A stretch of DNA of 64,000 bases from Yponomeuta sedellus (GCA_934045075.1 OW203730.1:7452785-7516784), one strand, 5' to 3'. Counted from the first letter of the stretch, positions 21,139 to 33,550 are shown. The notes: generated by a model not told the origin, from the letters alone. Numbers and translations are program-made.

Positions 21139-24100
21139 ACTCGCTCAGCTTGCTAATCCGTTGAGCTATGTCGATCACTCTGGCGAATAACTTTTTACTT
21201 GACTGCAATCGTAAGAGGTGGTTACATTTTCCGCGCATAAAATATATTATTGTATAATATTTTATTGTATGTCCAACAGACAGTGGACCACTACGGGGTT
21301 TGATGTGTTTTGATTGATTGATCGATCGATGTATTTTGTGTTTGTTTTAAACACTCGTCGAGATCCAGAATCGCGCCTCGGGACGTTGTTGAGTCGGGGG
21401 CCCGCGTTCCAGGAAAGTCTCGAGACACAGCCTGCGTTCCCACGCACAAGCGGAATTCGACCGCGAGATGAACTTATACGCCACTCAATGGGTTAGAGAG
21501 AGAAGGGAGAAATTCGGGAGTTTCGGCGGCAGACTGTAATTTACATTTTTGCGACCGAAAGTCTTTCGCCGTGTACGACATTGTTGCGTCTGACCTGTGT
21601 TTTGGAGACAAGTACCATAATTTCCCCAAAACACAGGCAATGTATAGTACAAGTTTGAAAGTATGTTTTTGATAAGACATTTTCTTGTCTATTAATTAAT
21701 TCTTTATTGCAAAACATTAATTCGAAATATTATTACATGTGGGTATATTTTAAATAAGATAACGGGAAGAAGGGAGAAATATTTATACCTACATAAATAA
21801 GTAATAGGTACTAAGATAATATATACTTACACATAAATCTATACTAACACGAGAATATGATGTTTTGAGAATATGCTAGAGAGCGAATATAATCCCCGGA
21901 GGGACATATACATACATTAACCTAATCACTATGACAGGTTAGAAAGATAGTGCTCTTTTATTCTCTTCTTGAAAAATGTAATAGAAGGGCTCTCTTGAAC
22001 AAAGTTCGGAAGCTTGTTCTATAGTTTACTATTATTACTTACAGGTTACAGTAAAAAAAAGTTGCACATTACTTAGATGCAGAATGGTAAAAAAAAATCT
22101 CTCTTTCTCTCTCTTTGAGAGAAGAGTCTTGAGGCTGTTAATTACTAAGTAATGTTAATAGTCTTCACAACACAAAAAATCGGCCAACGTTCCCAGCATC
22201 TCGATATATGTCTAAACTTCCAGTCTCCAAAAAGCTTTTACTTCCGACGAGAGCGTCTATTAAAATAATGGATCAAAAATAACGCAGGTGCCCAAAACGA
22301 AAGCAACAACAACCGGCCGGTTCCCTATGATCATACGGTTCTTTTACACGCCATCGGGAAACCGACAATGGCATTTGACTGGATAATAGTAAAATTACAG
22401 AGCAATCATCGATCCGTCCCATTACATACAAGGGGGTCAAAGACGGTTGCACCGCCGTGCAATCAAAGTTTCAGTGGAAAATATTTAAATAGATCAGGAC
22501 ATGGGAGACGGGATAATAGGTTTGGACGTCCGCACGAGAGCTGGGCCTAATAATGGGGAATCTGCCTCAAACTTATGTGGGAGTGACATTATTCTGTACT
22601 ATAGAAAACATAGAAAAACTTACAAACAATAAAACCCTTTTGTTGGACTTCTCCAGTTCTCAAAAATTGCTGCAGACTATTATGATGGGCAAGGTGGAAG
22701 GAAATAAGCCCTAGGAGCGGCTTTTTTTCCTCCACATTGCCTATCTATGCGCGCATACGTATCAAATCTGTTGGAATATTGTAACATAAACACAATCTTA
22801 GTGTCTGTGGGAGAGTTTATTTTTCAGTAGCAACACTGCCTTCTCGATTGTCACTCTTGCTTGACAGATAATTTTTAATTCTTTCTTGTATTTTGCTCAT
22901 GTATTATTTACTAGGTAAAAAGATAGAAAGTTAATTTCAGTGATGTCGTGTTTCTCTGTCTATAGTCCAAGTTTCCAACAAAACCTTATAGTCGTCGATG
23001 AAACAAAAAACTATGTTATCGCAATCGGCAATCTATCACTGTTCTTTAATGCAGTAATAGAATTAAATCAAATATAATTTATGTTCAGCAACCATTTACA
23101 GCTGTGAGATATAAATAAACAATAGATAGATAGGTAGAGAACACTTTATTGTACATAAAAAAGGAAAATAACACAGCTACCTACTTACATTTCTACAGCT
23201 TTATTTGCAATGAGTCGACTCCACCAAAACCAAAAACTCCGAAGACGCAGCCAAAGCCGGCTTACGTCAGGAATTCCTGCCATAAGCAATCGGGACCCTG
23301 ACGGGAAATAACCATTGGATATATCAAGCTACTTTCGAGTCGTTATAACTAGTAAAGTCTGCGAGTATTTTGAAAATACTTACAGTTACCCAATCAATAA
23401 CACTATGATGATTCAGAGGTTTTAATGCATCATTGCAATCCATTGAGTGGCATTGCTACGAAATTTCTCTTTACGTAACTCTCAAGAAAGTGGGTGTTTG
23501 TTTACGACCGCAAAGAAAGTTTGAAATATTTATAAAACCTAAAGACTACCAAATGCTTGTCTACACTTCTTGGTGCACTTACAACAAATTTGGAGCCAGT
23601 AAATTTTTACACATTTGGGGATTTTAATAGACTTTTTGATCTGGTCAGTCAAAGTCAAGTCTAAAATGACAACTCTTAAGTCACGTATAAAGGCCGACTT
23701 GCACCACTTCTTAAAGGTGTCTTAAGCCGCCATTCAAATCGGCTTTTATATGAAGAATTTTGGTTCAATGATGTTTAAGCTACATGTTATAAATTGGTTC
23801 AAGTCGGCCTAAATATCAGTTTTAGTCTATGATGCTTTCATAGCGCTGATCAACCCGAAATGATTTGTTCCGAATTTATTCTTCATCAATCAAATCAACC
23901 CCATCTTGTTTGCAATTATTGTATTATTATATAAGTAAGAGATATAATTAAGGTAGTTTATACATTCTATTACGATTTCTACAGCGCTATTCAAGACATT
24001 GTCACTGTTAAGCATATCTTGGTCCGTTACCCATAATGCATTAAATAATGTTTAAATAAGTAAATAAAGTTTGTTTTGCAGCTTGTTGTCCAACTAAACA

Positions 24101-25254
24101 ATTTTCTGAAGTAACACATAGGTTTTTAGAGCGTGGTCATCCAGATTATTCTCAAGACATTACTATTAACATTAACACTAGATCACTGGCTGCGGCATGC
24201 AGTTAGATTTGTCGTAAACTCGCTTCATTGCCTTCCGAACGTATGTTTACATTTTCATAGAAATGTTTAATTACGTTTTACTACCCCATCCGACGTTTAG
24301 CTCTCTCTGTTTATTGGACAGAAGTCTTAGACCAGAATATATGACGTAGTGCGTGAGAAAATGTTCTGAAACACGAGTTTCTGCCGGGTAAAATTGGAAT
24401 AGCTTATGCCCCACGAAGTTTGCTCTAGTAAACTCATCTCCTACAGGAATTAGTGACTTTTCTTTCTCTCAATAAATTTTGTTTTAGGAACGCACTATCG
24501 AGGACCAAACACATACAATAATCATATGAAAACATAATCTTCACTCACAACACAATCTTTATTATTATGATTGTAGGAATTATTATTATTGTAGGAATTT
24601 ATTACAAAGGGGACACGAGGGTTTTATTGATCTGTTTCTATTAACCCTTCGTAAATTACATTTTACAATAAATAGGACCTATATAGCGTCGATAGCAGTG
24701 ACAAGGTTTTATTTCACTCACGAAGTTTTTATGTCCTCATGTTTCCGTTCTAGACCATGCTTAGGCTATAAAGTGTAATTATGCCTTTAGATCAGCGTAT
24801 TCATTTGAAACTACAATATTATTGAAAGATTTTTAGCCAGTAAAAGTGGGTTTATTATGACTCTGCGTAAAACGGATCGCATTTCCTACCGCCAACAACT
24901 CAAACATCGTACTCTCATGTAGTAACCCGCCTAAGACATGTATTTTCAAAAACCCTTCTTTAATGCTCATTTATATTTCATAAAGAACACCTTTTCTTTT
25001 TTAAGTTTTTAAGGCCACCAGTTTCGACTGTGCATATAATCTTTAAATCCGTCATTTTGTATGTTATCCCTTTCTAGTATTATGTAGGTATATTTTTCGT
25101 TCATGTCCTATGGTTTTTTTTTTGTGTATGTTTATTTTAATTTATTTCATATTTATATACCATTTATGTATGTGTATCAACTATAAAATTATATGTTGTC
25201 TAATATTGTTTAGTTGCGCCGACTACGCGTCATTCAGTTTCCGTTTCTTCTTTT

Positions 25255-25367
25255 CCGTCAATGGTTGTCTGGATGAAATTACTTTTAGTAATAAGGCCGC
25301 CACTTGTACTGTACTATTATTTTGAAGTCCCTTATATAATCCCTGGTGTACATGCAATAAAGAATAT

Positions 25368-25424
<57 letters not shown>

Positions 25425-25437
25425 ATATCTATCTATG
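25255..25437 (+). mobile_element. Dispersed repeat ending in AATAAA plus ATCT run
   Basis: GGTTGTCTGGATGAAATTAC, AATAAGGCCGCCACTTGTAC and CAATAAAGAATATTCT in this order define the family. It looks like a LINE 3' end that carries its own polyadenylation signal and primes on short tandem repeats. Confidence 0.75.
25369..25436 (+). repeat. (ATCT)n microsatellite
   Basis: About 17 units follow the AATAAAGAATATTCT end of a dispersed repeat. The overlapping frame reading LSIYLSIY is incidental. Confidence 0.95.
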
Positions 25438-25489
25438 TTTTGTTTGTACATCTACTTCCGTCTCTAATGTATTAGTCCAGTCCATCCAG

Positions 25490-25615
25490 AGACTGTCTGG
25501 GAGAGATCACTTTTAGTGATAATGCCGTCGTCTGTACTCTTAGGTTAACAAATATCTGTGTAATTTTTATATCCAATTAAGTGTTATCTATCGATCTATC
25601 TATCTCTATCTTTCG
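25490..25615 (+). mobile_element. Same AATAAA-tailed repeat family
   Basis: AGACTGTCTGGGAGAGATCA, TAATGCCGTCGTCTGTACTC, AAATATCTGTGTAA and a CTATCTATCTCTATCT tail are seen. Confidence 0.72.
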
Positions 25616-25974
25616 CCTATGCCTTCCCTGACCTTTTTTATAAACCCTAACATGAATTTTAGGCGATATGAAAGCTACAGCAAATTCAATGTAGCTACAC
25701 AATACTCTCTCTCTTTCTTAACTCTAGGATAGGGTAGTTGTTGTTTTTTAAAAGGCACTTTCGAATAATATCCCGGCGCAAACTCGAATCTGTGAAAACT
25801 ATATGTAGCCAGACGGGTGCGCATGCACCGCGAGTTCGCGGATCATTGCTCTGATAGACGGAGAGGCAGTTCTAATTGTTCACTTGTTTTTTTAAAGAAG
25901 ATTTCTCAACTAGGTACAAGATTTCTTAACAATTATTATTTTTTATTTGCACCTATACCTAAAAGTCATAGTCT

Positions 25975-26150
25975 AAATAGATTTAAAAAAAAAGAAGAAA
26001 AAAAAAAGCCCAGGTCTCTTGGATGTTTACATGTTTGTGATGTCGTTGTTTCTGGTTCCCACGGCACAGGGTATCCTAGTGTGGGGCCAGAAGCAATGTA
26101 TGTGCTTGTATGTAAATGTTATGTTATTTTATTTAATTTTTAATTACCTA
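25975..26150 (+). mobile_element. tRNA-headed SINE body (same type as 8745-8945)
   Basis: TTTCTGGTTCCCACGGCACA and GGTATCCTAGTGTGGGGCCA match the body of the copy at 8745-8945. The head is absent or decayed into a purine-rich run. Confidence 0.75.
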
Positions 26151-26224
26151 TTACATAACCACGCCTCAAACCACCCAGATTTCTGCGTGAATATGCACTC
26201 TCGCGCATTTCTCGTTTATACAGT

Positions 26225-26372
26225 ACTAGCTGCGCTGATATTGATATTTGAAAATTATATTTTCCCGCGTTTTACTGCGGGAAAATATCATTTTCCCATG
26301 GTAATATGATATTTTATAAAAATCGCTCCAGCCATGTAGACGTGAAGAAGTAACAAACATACAGTATTATAT
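26225..26372 (+). mobile_element. CTAGCTGTGCCCCG-type repeat, altered copy
   Basis: ACTAGCTGCGCTGAT at the left, and AAAATCGCTCCAGCCATGTA then GACGTGAAGAAGTAACAAAC at the right. The interior is replaced by two small hairpins built from TATTTTCCCGC/GCGGGAAAATA. Confidence 0.7.
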
Positions 26373-27217
26373 AGTGTAGTGATGATGATTTCAAACCGAT
26401 TGTTTACATCAAGACGAAATGTATATGGCACGGAGTATAGTTACGGTGGCAGTGCGCACGCGACACTGGGCCATTAGCGACGGAAAATCTATTTGCGACG
26501 CACGGCAGGCGCCCGCGCCAGCGCGTTTCTCTTATTGATTTTCGCTGTCGTTTAGAATTTCAGTAACATTCTACATCGCTGAACGCCTCGTTATAAGGGG
26601 AACTTGAGACGAAAAAGATAACGTAGCTGTGTAAAACTAATGTTTATGTAATGCTTTTGTCATTATTTTGCATGATACTTCTAATTTTATACGTAAGTAT
26701 TACCGATCAAAGTAGGTATCATCATAATAATAGTTGCATCAGCCACCATGTCATTGAAAAATTATTGATTTTGGGTATTTTTGTGGGTGTACACATTAAA
26801 TTGACAAGCAAAAACATACTAAAAATATTGAAGGGTAGATTTAAAAAGAAAAGGGAAACCGAGTGGGGTTTGGAAGTGGTTTCACGTCGCACGCTAGCGG
26901 CGGGGTGTTATTGCGTTCCTGAATACGTTGCTAATCGGATCTCCTGAATAAACTTCATATTACTTTGCTTAAACATTATTTAAGTAATATCTGATTGGTA
27001 TTTCTTAAAACGATTCAGGCGTTAATAAAAACAAAAGTTGCTGTATAAAAGTAAGCGTTTTGCTAAAAAAATGTTTTTAGCAAAACCAGATATAATAAGT
27101 TAGGTTCATAGTGAAAAAATATAGAAGAGAACATTTATGAAAACATCGTTGTCTCCAAAACAAATAATAATCGAAATCCTTCAATGAATGACAAAGTTAT
27201 TTACTTTGTTTACAAAA

Positions 27218-27515
27218 GCTTATCGTTAATGGAAACAACTGATCATAAAAATCTTGAAACTATGATTTTACAGAGGTAAAAGTACTAACTTTCTACCCCC
27301 CAGGACTTCCGTAGCAAGCCCTGCGTTGCTTGGTGACCAAAACCGCACGTTGGACGCTCCGAGCTTTATCGTTAATAGAAACAACTGATCATAAAAATCC
27401 TAAAATTATGATTTTTACGGAGGTAAAAGTACTAACTTTCTACCCCCTAGGACTTCCGTAGCAAGCCCTGCGGGGCTTGATAACAAAACCGCACGTTGGA
27501 CAGTCCGAGCTTCGC
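27218..27515 (+). repeat. Tandem duplication, ~147-base unit
   Basis: Two copies (27218-27362, 27363-27515) share ATCGTTAATGGAAACAACTG (AATAG in copy 2), AGTACTAACTTTCTACCCCC, GACTTCCGTAGCAAGCCCTG and AAACCGCACGTTGGAC, at about 90% identity. Confidence 0.9.
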
Positions 27516-28211
27516 CATACGTGGAGCTAAACCCGCGACTTCTCCAATAAAAACGTACAGCGGCCCATAAATTAGACGAGTTTTATATTCTATTTGATAG
27601 CAAAGATTTTTTTGAAACAGCCAACAGTGGACCATACTTTGTCAATGCCTTAGTTTTAAGCCGAATCAAACATTCTGGAGTATGAAGAATTTTAGGTTTA
27701 ATTCAAAAGTTGGGGCAAACTACGGTTTTTTTTTAAAACGGTAATGTTGTTTTGTTAATTCACGATTATTATTTTTTCCGTTTTCCCTATTAACAGAGAA
27801 AGGCTTTTCTAGAAACATTTGAACGATCGTTCTGCCACTTTTGGAGTCGGGTTCCGTAACATATTTGCATGAGACCAATGAATGTCAATAGTTTTGGTCA
27901 AAAATTTTAACAGTCAAAAATGGTGGACACCATTTGGAAACCATTTATAGTATAGGATAGTATTTTTATCATACTAAGCAACTGTTGTGAAGAAAACATT
28001 TTAGTTGTGAAGAGCGCGATCTTTTAGTTACCAGGAGATCTAGACTTGAAGTTTGTATGAAGCAATACAAAATTGAAGAAAAAAAAAGTTCATATTTTAA
28101 CAACGACCTTAAAAAATCCCAAAAATCCCATCGACATCGATTTGCGTCCTAGTTGGAGCAATCTTGGCGATCACTTCAGGAGTTCCATTCATTTACGCCA
28201 TACCCACATTT

Positions 28212-28480
28212 AGGTACAATCTATTTATTCTTACTTATCCAATTTAGTAAACAAGATTCTAACCTTAAAATTGAGATTAAATGCCTAAACTAGACATTTT
28301 CTCGCAAATTCATGAACTATCATGAACTATGTTTATAAAATTGGCAGCGTGTTATCTAAAAGAGTGTTCCAGGTTACATCATTTATGGAAATATGGCAGT
28401 TTTGGACTAAAAAGTCACAGTTTAAGTGTAGAATCTTGTTTACTAAATTGGACAAGTAAGAATAAATAGACTATAACACT
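28212..28480. mobile_element. Fold-back MITE candidate
   Basis: The 50-base arms 28220-28269 and 28421-28470 (TCTATTTATTCTTACTTATC and so on) are inverted with three mismatches, and weaker pairing continues inward. The spacer is about 150 bases with no coding. Confidence 0.82.
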
Positions 28481-28927
28481 TATATTTATTTTCTTATAAA
28501 ATGAAACTAAACAAATAAACAAAGCCTATTAGTAGACTTGGCTAGTAGGCATTTTATGTCGATCTAGGTTAAACTAACCATAAATTAGGTCATCGCCGTC
28601 AATAAATCAAATGATAAGCTTTCAGAGGTGTAACATTCAATCATGGTTTGTGTGGCCTTGACGATTGTATTGACATAAAATAGCTTAAATAAAAAAGCTA
28701 ATAATACGCGGTAATAGAGGGCAGATACAACGCTGCTGAGAAATCCCATAAAATATTTAGTTTACATCTATAATATTTAAATTAATTGGAGGCCCAATTT
28801 AACTATTAGGAGAGAAACTCCGCTCGTTAACATTTCAATCATTAGGCGCCACAGATGTTAACTTTAACTCAAACCTAGCCTTATTTGTAAGCAGTAAAAA
28901 GTTTTACCTGGGGAAGTATTCATTAAT

Positions 28928-28975
<48 letters not shown>

Positions 28976-29302
28976 ATTTGGGGGACAGTAACATCAATCT
29001 CCAGGAACTTACCAACTCCGACACGTTAAGGTGCTTTGTGGTGGTAACTAGCGCCACCAATGGAATAAAAATCTGTGATAACTACTTTTAGAACATACAG
29101 CCTACTGTGGTTTATAAAAATAGTTGTCATAGTGGTTAAGATTCATGATCTTTACTTTTTGAAAACAATGAATTATAAAACAATTTATGATTTGTTTCTA
29201 TTGATGACGCTCGTTAGCACCACAAAGCACCTTAAGGTTCGGAGTTGGTAAGTTCCTAGAGATTGCTGTTATGGACCCCCACATGGCATATATATTATAT
29301 AG
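28928..29302. mobile_element. Fold-back MITE with ~90-base inverted arms and AT-repeat ends
   Basis: The left arm 28971-29062 (GGAACTTACCAACTCCGACA, GGTGCTTTGTGGTGGTAAC) is inverted at 29199-29300 (CACCACAAAGCACCTTAAGG, GGAGTTGGTAAGTTCC) at high identity. Both ends carry GGCATATATAT-type sequence; the left end has an expanded (AT)n run at 28932-28972. The loop is AT-rich. Confidence 0.87.
28932..28972. repeat. (AT)n microsatellite at the end of the MITE
   Basis: There are about 20 AT units, bounded by TGGC and GCCA so the block is itself palindromic. Confidence 0.95.
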
Positions 29303-29679
29303 AGAGTAGAGCCATGTAGGTCTTGAATGGACTCTATGAAACCATCAAATGATCCAATAAAAAAAACTGATGCGGACTTCAAAACACTGAAGCACTAAAA
29401 ACACTGTAATTCAGTCAATGACATCCAATACTAGGTACATACACGTAGGTATTGTAAAATTATGTTTTATTTTCATTTCACGATTTTTTTGTGAATATCA
29501 ACTAACTCCATAAAATTGTGATTGCCGAGATTACATGCACGAGTCACAAAAAAGCCCAAATCACTCAGAGTGTGCATTTAAAATCTCCTGGGTCCCATTA
29601 CGAGATTCTAACTTCTTGAACATGGCACCACTTAGGGTTGTTCATCCCTTTCCAACAAGAAAATAATTTTCCGATTCGG

Positions 29680-30000
29680 CTCGAGGGTCTCCTAGTAATC
29701 GGGAAACATACTAAGAAATAAAAGACTCCGTCGAATTGAGAACCTTTTCCTTTTTAAGTCAGATAATAAAAAGGTCTAAACTAAAACCTCTGATCGACAG
29801 GAATGTCAATTTTTTCTGCTACTTTTCATCAGTTCTTGCGAATCAAGGGTTTTCGAGTAATCGGGAAATATGCTAAGAAATAAAAGATTCCGTCGAATTG
29901 AGAACCTTGTCCTTTTCAAGTCAGATAATAAAAAGGTCTAAAACCTCTGATCGACAGGAATGTAAATTTTTTTCTGTTACTTTTCATCGATTCGCAAACA
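29680..30000 (+). repeat. Tandem duplication, ~162-base unit
   Basis: Two copies share AGTAATCGGGAAACATACTA, CCGTCGAATTGAGAACCTT, AAGTCAGATAATAAAAAGGT and CCTCTGATCGACAGGAATGT, with small indels. Confidence 0.9.
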
Positions 30001-30277
30001 CATTCTGTCACCAGAATCGGGCTCCAGTAGGCCGCACGTGCAGTGAACGTCATTACACTAATGACTTGCTCAAAGTAGGTACCCACAGGCTGTGTGGCTG
30101 TGTGTGTATATCCGCAGTAATCACAGCTCATATGTCGCTGGGACGTTATGACATGAAGTGAGAAATTGACACCAGATGTCTAACTAGGCCTTGTTTCACA
30201 GTAGCGCTACTAACGCTATACAAGTAGCTAATGATTTTATTTTTAATCTAAATCCTCCTCTTTTTGCTTTCGGTTGT

Positions 30278-30335
30278 CTGGAAGAGATCGCTCTTAGCGA
30301 TAAGACCGCCAATTGTATAACATTACTTAGATTTA
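30278..30335 (+). mobile_element. Fragment of the AATAAA-tailed family
   Basis: GGTTGTCTGGAAGAGATCGC and GATAAGACCGCCAATTGTA match the family; the 3' end is missing. Confidence 0.7.
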
Positions 30336-30342
30336 GATTTGA

Positions 30343-30405
30343 CGGCCTCGGTGGCGCAGAGGTGTGCCTCATCCCCGGCCGGGTCAAACTAGGAATCGAA
30401 TTTTT
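30343..30405 (+). mobile_element. tRNA-like SINE head, decayed
   Basis: GGCCTCGGTGGCGCAGAGGT keeps an A-box, and CCCCGGCCGGGTC follows. No full body is seen. Confidence 0.5.
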
Positions 30406-30581
30406 ATACATAGGCTGCTACTTATGTATGCGGAATCTGGGATTCCAATAATTTTAAACGCACTGTCTGACCTCCATGGTCAAATTCGTTCTTTTTTTAA
30501 ATACTGGCCGCTAATATTTTTCTCTTATATACGTTAGTGTTTTGTTTTTGTTGGGTTTAAAATGTCATATCGCTGAAAAAA

Positions 30582-31632
30582 TGGAACTCAGTCGTGAAAA
30601 TATTCATGCTATGATTTATTACGATTTTCGACGTGGTTTAACGCAACAACAGTGCGTAGATCAATTAACTTCGACTTTTAGTGGTGAAGCTCCATCAAAA
30701 ACGACTGTGTATCACTGGTTTAGTGAGTTTAATCGCGGGCGCAGTAAGCTCACGGACGAAGTTAAAGAAGGTCGCCCGAAATCAGTGGTTGTGCCACAAA
30801 ATATTGAAGCTGTGCAAAAACTAATAATGCAAGACCGCCATGTTACGTATCACGAGATAGAGGCTATTCTGGGCATATGTATGACGAGCATTCATAGGAT
30901 ATTACATGAACATTTGTCTGTAAAAAAAATTTGTTCGCGTTGGATCCCGCACAACTTAACTCAGGATCAAAAAGATCTCGCGTCGAATGGTGCCAGAAAA
31001 CCTTAAAAAAATTCAACGGAGGCGACTCAAAATCTGTTTATAATATCTACACAGGTGACGAATCCTGGATCTACGCGTACGATCCCGAAACTTAACAACA
31101 ATCAACAGTTTGGGTGTTTCAAAATGAGCCGAACCCTACGAAAGTGGCTCGTGCAAAAAGCACTGTAAAGCAAATGGTGGCCTGCTTTTTTGGTATTAAT
31201 GGCCATGTGGCTACAATACCACTAGAAAATCGCAGAACGGTTAATTCGGAGTGGTACACGACCATTTGTTTGCCGGAAGTATTTGAAGAAATACGCCAAA
31301 ACAACCAGCGACGCAGAATCATTCTTCACCATGACAATGCCAGCTGTCATACATCTCAGGAAACAACTACATTTTTGGATGGTCAAAAAATAGAATTGAT
31401 GGGTCATCCACCGTAAAGCCCTGATTTGGCTCCCAATGATTTCTATTTATTCCCAAATGTAAAGAATAAATTACGTGGTCAACGATTTTCGACCCGTGAA
31501 GATGCCGTAGATGCGTTCAAACAGCACGTTTTGGAGATACCTCAATCAGAGTGGAAAAAGTGTTTTACAAATTGGTTTCATCGAATGCAAAAGTGCATCG
31601 ATCATAGTGGAGAATACTCTGAAAAACAATAA
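30582..31632 (+). pseudogene. Mariner (DD34D) transposase, inactivated
   Basis: Starting at MELSRENIHAMIYYDFRRG, the N-terminal helix-turn-helix region runs to ICSRWIPHNLTQDQ. A frameshift near 30975 breaks the frame; the shifted frame goes on as MVPENLKK to TGDESWIYAYDPET. An in-frame stop TAA follows at 31094-31096. The next segment reads QQSTVWVFQNEPNPTK, then HHDNASCHTS, and a second stop TAA at 31414-31416 replaces the usual Tyr before SPDLAPNDFYLF. The end is SGEYSEKQ. All three catalytic Asp survive (DESW, HHDN, APND, with 34 residues between the last two). Terminal repeats were not identified. Confidence 0.93.
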
Positions 31633-31644
31633 AAGCATATTTAT

Positions 31645-31698
31645 ATATACATTTGTTTATTTTTTCTATCGCCATATACATTTGTTTATTTTTTCTAT
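31645..31698 (+). repeat. Tandem duplication just after the mariner
   Basis: A 25-base block (ATATACATTTGTTTATTTTT, then TCTAT) is repeated exactly with a period of 29, directly 3' of the transposase stop. Confidence 0.85.
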
Positions 31699-31699
31699 T

Positions 31700-31985
31700 C
31701 CGCATACATAGATAGATAGAGAGAATATTCTTTATTGTACACAGAAATTACAGTAACATAAGTAGCAGCCCTCGTAGCTTGTCTCGGGTCTTGGATGTTA
31801 TCTATGTATTTATTGTGTTAAATCTATCGTCGAGTTAGCACCTGTACACAAGTCATTTAGTTGTACTTAGTATAGGGCTAACGAGATCTGTGTAATATGC
31901 CCATGAGTATTTATTTATTTAGGGAATCATGGTTGTAATATTTTTCTGGTTGTGCAATAAAGTGTTCTTTATCCATCTATCTTTT
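31700..31985 (+). mobile_element. Dispersed repeat next to the mariner
   Basis: GTCTTGGATGTTATCTATGT, CTATCGTCGAGTTAGCACCT and TTTAGTTGTACTTAGTATAG recur inverted at 53690-53795. The right end GTGCAATAAAGTGTTCTTTA resembles the AATAAA-tailed family; the left end (31700-31745) is an inverted tail of the same kind. Confidence 0.7.
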
Positions 31986-32110
31986 ACCTCTATCTGTCTT
32001 TAGCCACCTCACACCAGTCTGGTACGTATTATCTGTTATCTGCATATCTGTATTGAGGTTCATAAGAGTTATCAACGACATAATTTGTTAGTATTACTTG
32101 CATCCAACAG

Positions 32111-32313
32111 GTCCCAGATTATTGATTTAAATCCGGATTAACTTGCTTGATTTGCGAATCAGAGCGGAACCTTGTCGGACTCTTTCGACAAAAATCGTGT
32201 AAGTTAATCCAGATTTAAATCAATAATGTGACTACACATTATTAACACCGCTTAGTAAAATGTTTTAGGACTCAGAATATCAATGATTTTATTGACATTG
32301 ATAATCTGGGATC
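32111..32313. repeat. Nested inverted repeats (possible small MITE)
   Basis: Outer arms GGTCCCAGATTATTGAT (32111) and ATTGATAATCTGGGATC (32297) pair 14 of 17. Inside, 32118-32144 and 32201-32227 are 27-base arms with one mismatch. Confidence 0.75.
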
Positions 32314-33258
32314 TAAAACTTTGTTCTGGATCCAAGTCAGTGTCACACTAACCTATTAGGTGAACTTATTCCATATAGTATAATAATTTTCTTTTTAGTT
32401 TAGTAAGAATTTCCCAAATACTTTAGGTATTTCACTCGTGTTTTTCTTGAAACAATGCACAAAATAATGCGTTTTCAATGCGCAAATTAATGTTTGCTTA
32501 TTAAGGAAAGAAAATGTTTTGTGCATGACAAACGGATTGCTTTGTTGTAGGATTGTTTCAGCTGCAATGCAACCATAACAATGATACAAATAAGTGCCGA
32601 CATGCCCTAAAACAACACTTCTTAAGCTAGAAAAAGTGTAACTCACCGCACAGATAAACCTGTACAGGTATCAGTGAAGGTTTGTTTGTATTTAACTAGT
32701 ACGTATTCTGTAAATGTCTTGAATAAATAATAATATATATTATTTGAATAAGTAATAATAATCGATTAATATACCGATGCATATACTTATGCTTAACAAT
32801 TAAACATAAACTCATAGAGGTTTCCAACTGGTTTCACAAAAGTATCACAGAAATTTGCGAGCCTTTCGCAAATTTTAGATTTTTGGCTTACAGACGAGAA
32901 TTCTCTCCTTTTTTTTGAGTATCTTTAACAGCCGGAAAATATCGATATTTTTAATAGTAATGGATACTAAGTTTCTTTTCTAGTTAGATATAGAATACAA
33001 AATTTACAGGTTTCTAGTGTGCAAGAAACCTCTTCTGGTGATGTTCTGTGACGTATCAGAATTACTGTGGTATATAGCAAAGAGTACTGTAGTGTGAAGG
33101 CTTTCTAAGTCTGTTTTTAGATCAGTTTTCTCTTCAATAATAATGTTCGTCGATAGTTAATGGTACGTTTCGAGTTTCACATAAATTGTGACAAATTAAT
33201 CTACAGAAGTGGCAAGATCGTAAGTCAATAAATGCAATCAGAAAGTTCAAGAAGAAAC

Positions 33259-33411
33259 ATCGATATCAACCCTTGTATGTCCCTACTGCTGGGGCACGGG
33301 GCTCTTACTGAAGGTTAGGCCATACTCCACCACGGGGGCCAAGTCCGGGTTGGTGGAGGATTGTAAAACAGTGGCGGGTCTTACTGTAAGAAGTTATCAA
33401 GCCGCCCATAA
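33259..33411 (-). mobile_element. 5S SINE, 5'-truncated
   Basis: The minus-strand body is in the usual order: ATATCAACCCTTGTATGTCC at the 3' end, the CTGCTGGGGCACGGGG block, CACCACGGGGGCCAAGTCCG and the GCCGCCCATAA border. The 5S head is missing. Confidence 0.85.
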
Positions 33412-33459
33412 TAAGAGAATAAGAGACTGAGAAGAATTATAATAACCACATAATAAAAA

Positions 33460-33550
33460 CTCACGCCTGTGTACCGGAAAGGTAGGCAGACCATAGTCTG
33501 CCGCTTGCCACGATCCTATCAGATCTCTTTCGCTTCATCAACATACAGGC
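33460..33550 (-). mobile_element. Fragment of the CCTCACGCCTG repeat
   Basis: AACTCACGCCTGTGTACCGG, GCTTGCCACGATCCTATCAG and TTTCGCTTCATCAACAT. Confidence 0.7.

Noticed and set aside
21250..21500. Opposed 60-codon frames suggesting a gene
   Set aside because: Both strands open by chance in a locally GC-richer stretch; no motif or splice context found.
25369..25436. CRISPR-like regular repeats
   Set aside because: Plain ATCT microsatellite with no spacers; nothing else in the window has repeat-spacer structure.
25817..26309. Overlapping plus-strand frames of 96 and 108 codons
   Set aside because: They cover a purine run and a SINE body; no domain and no splice support.
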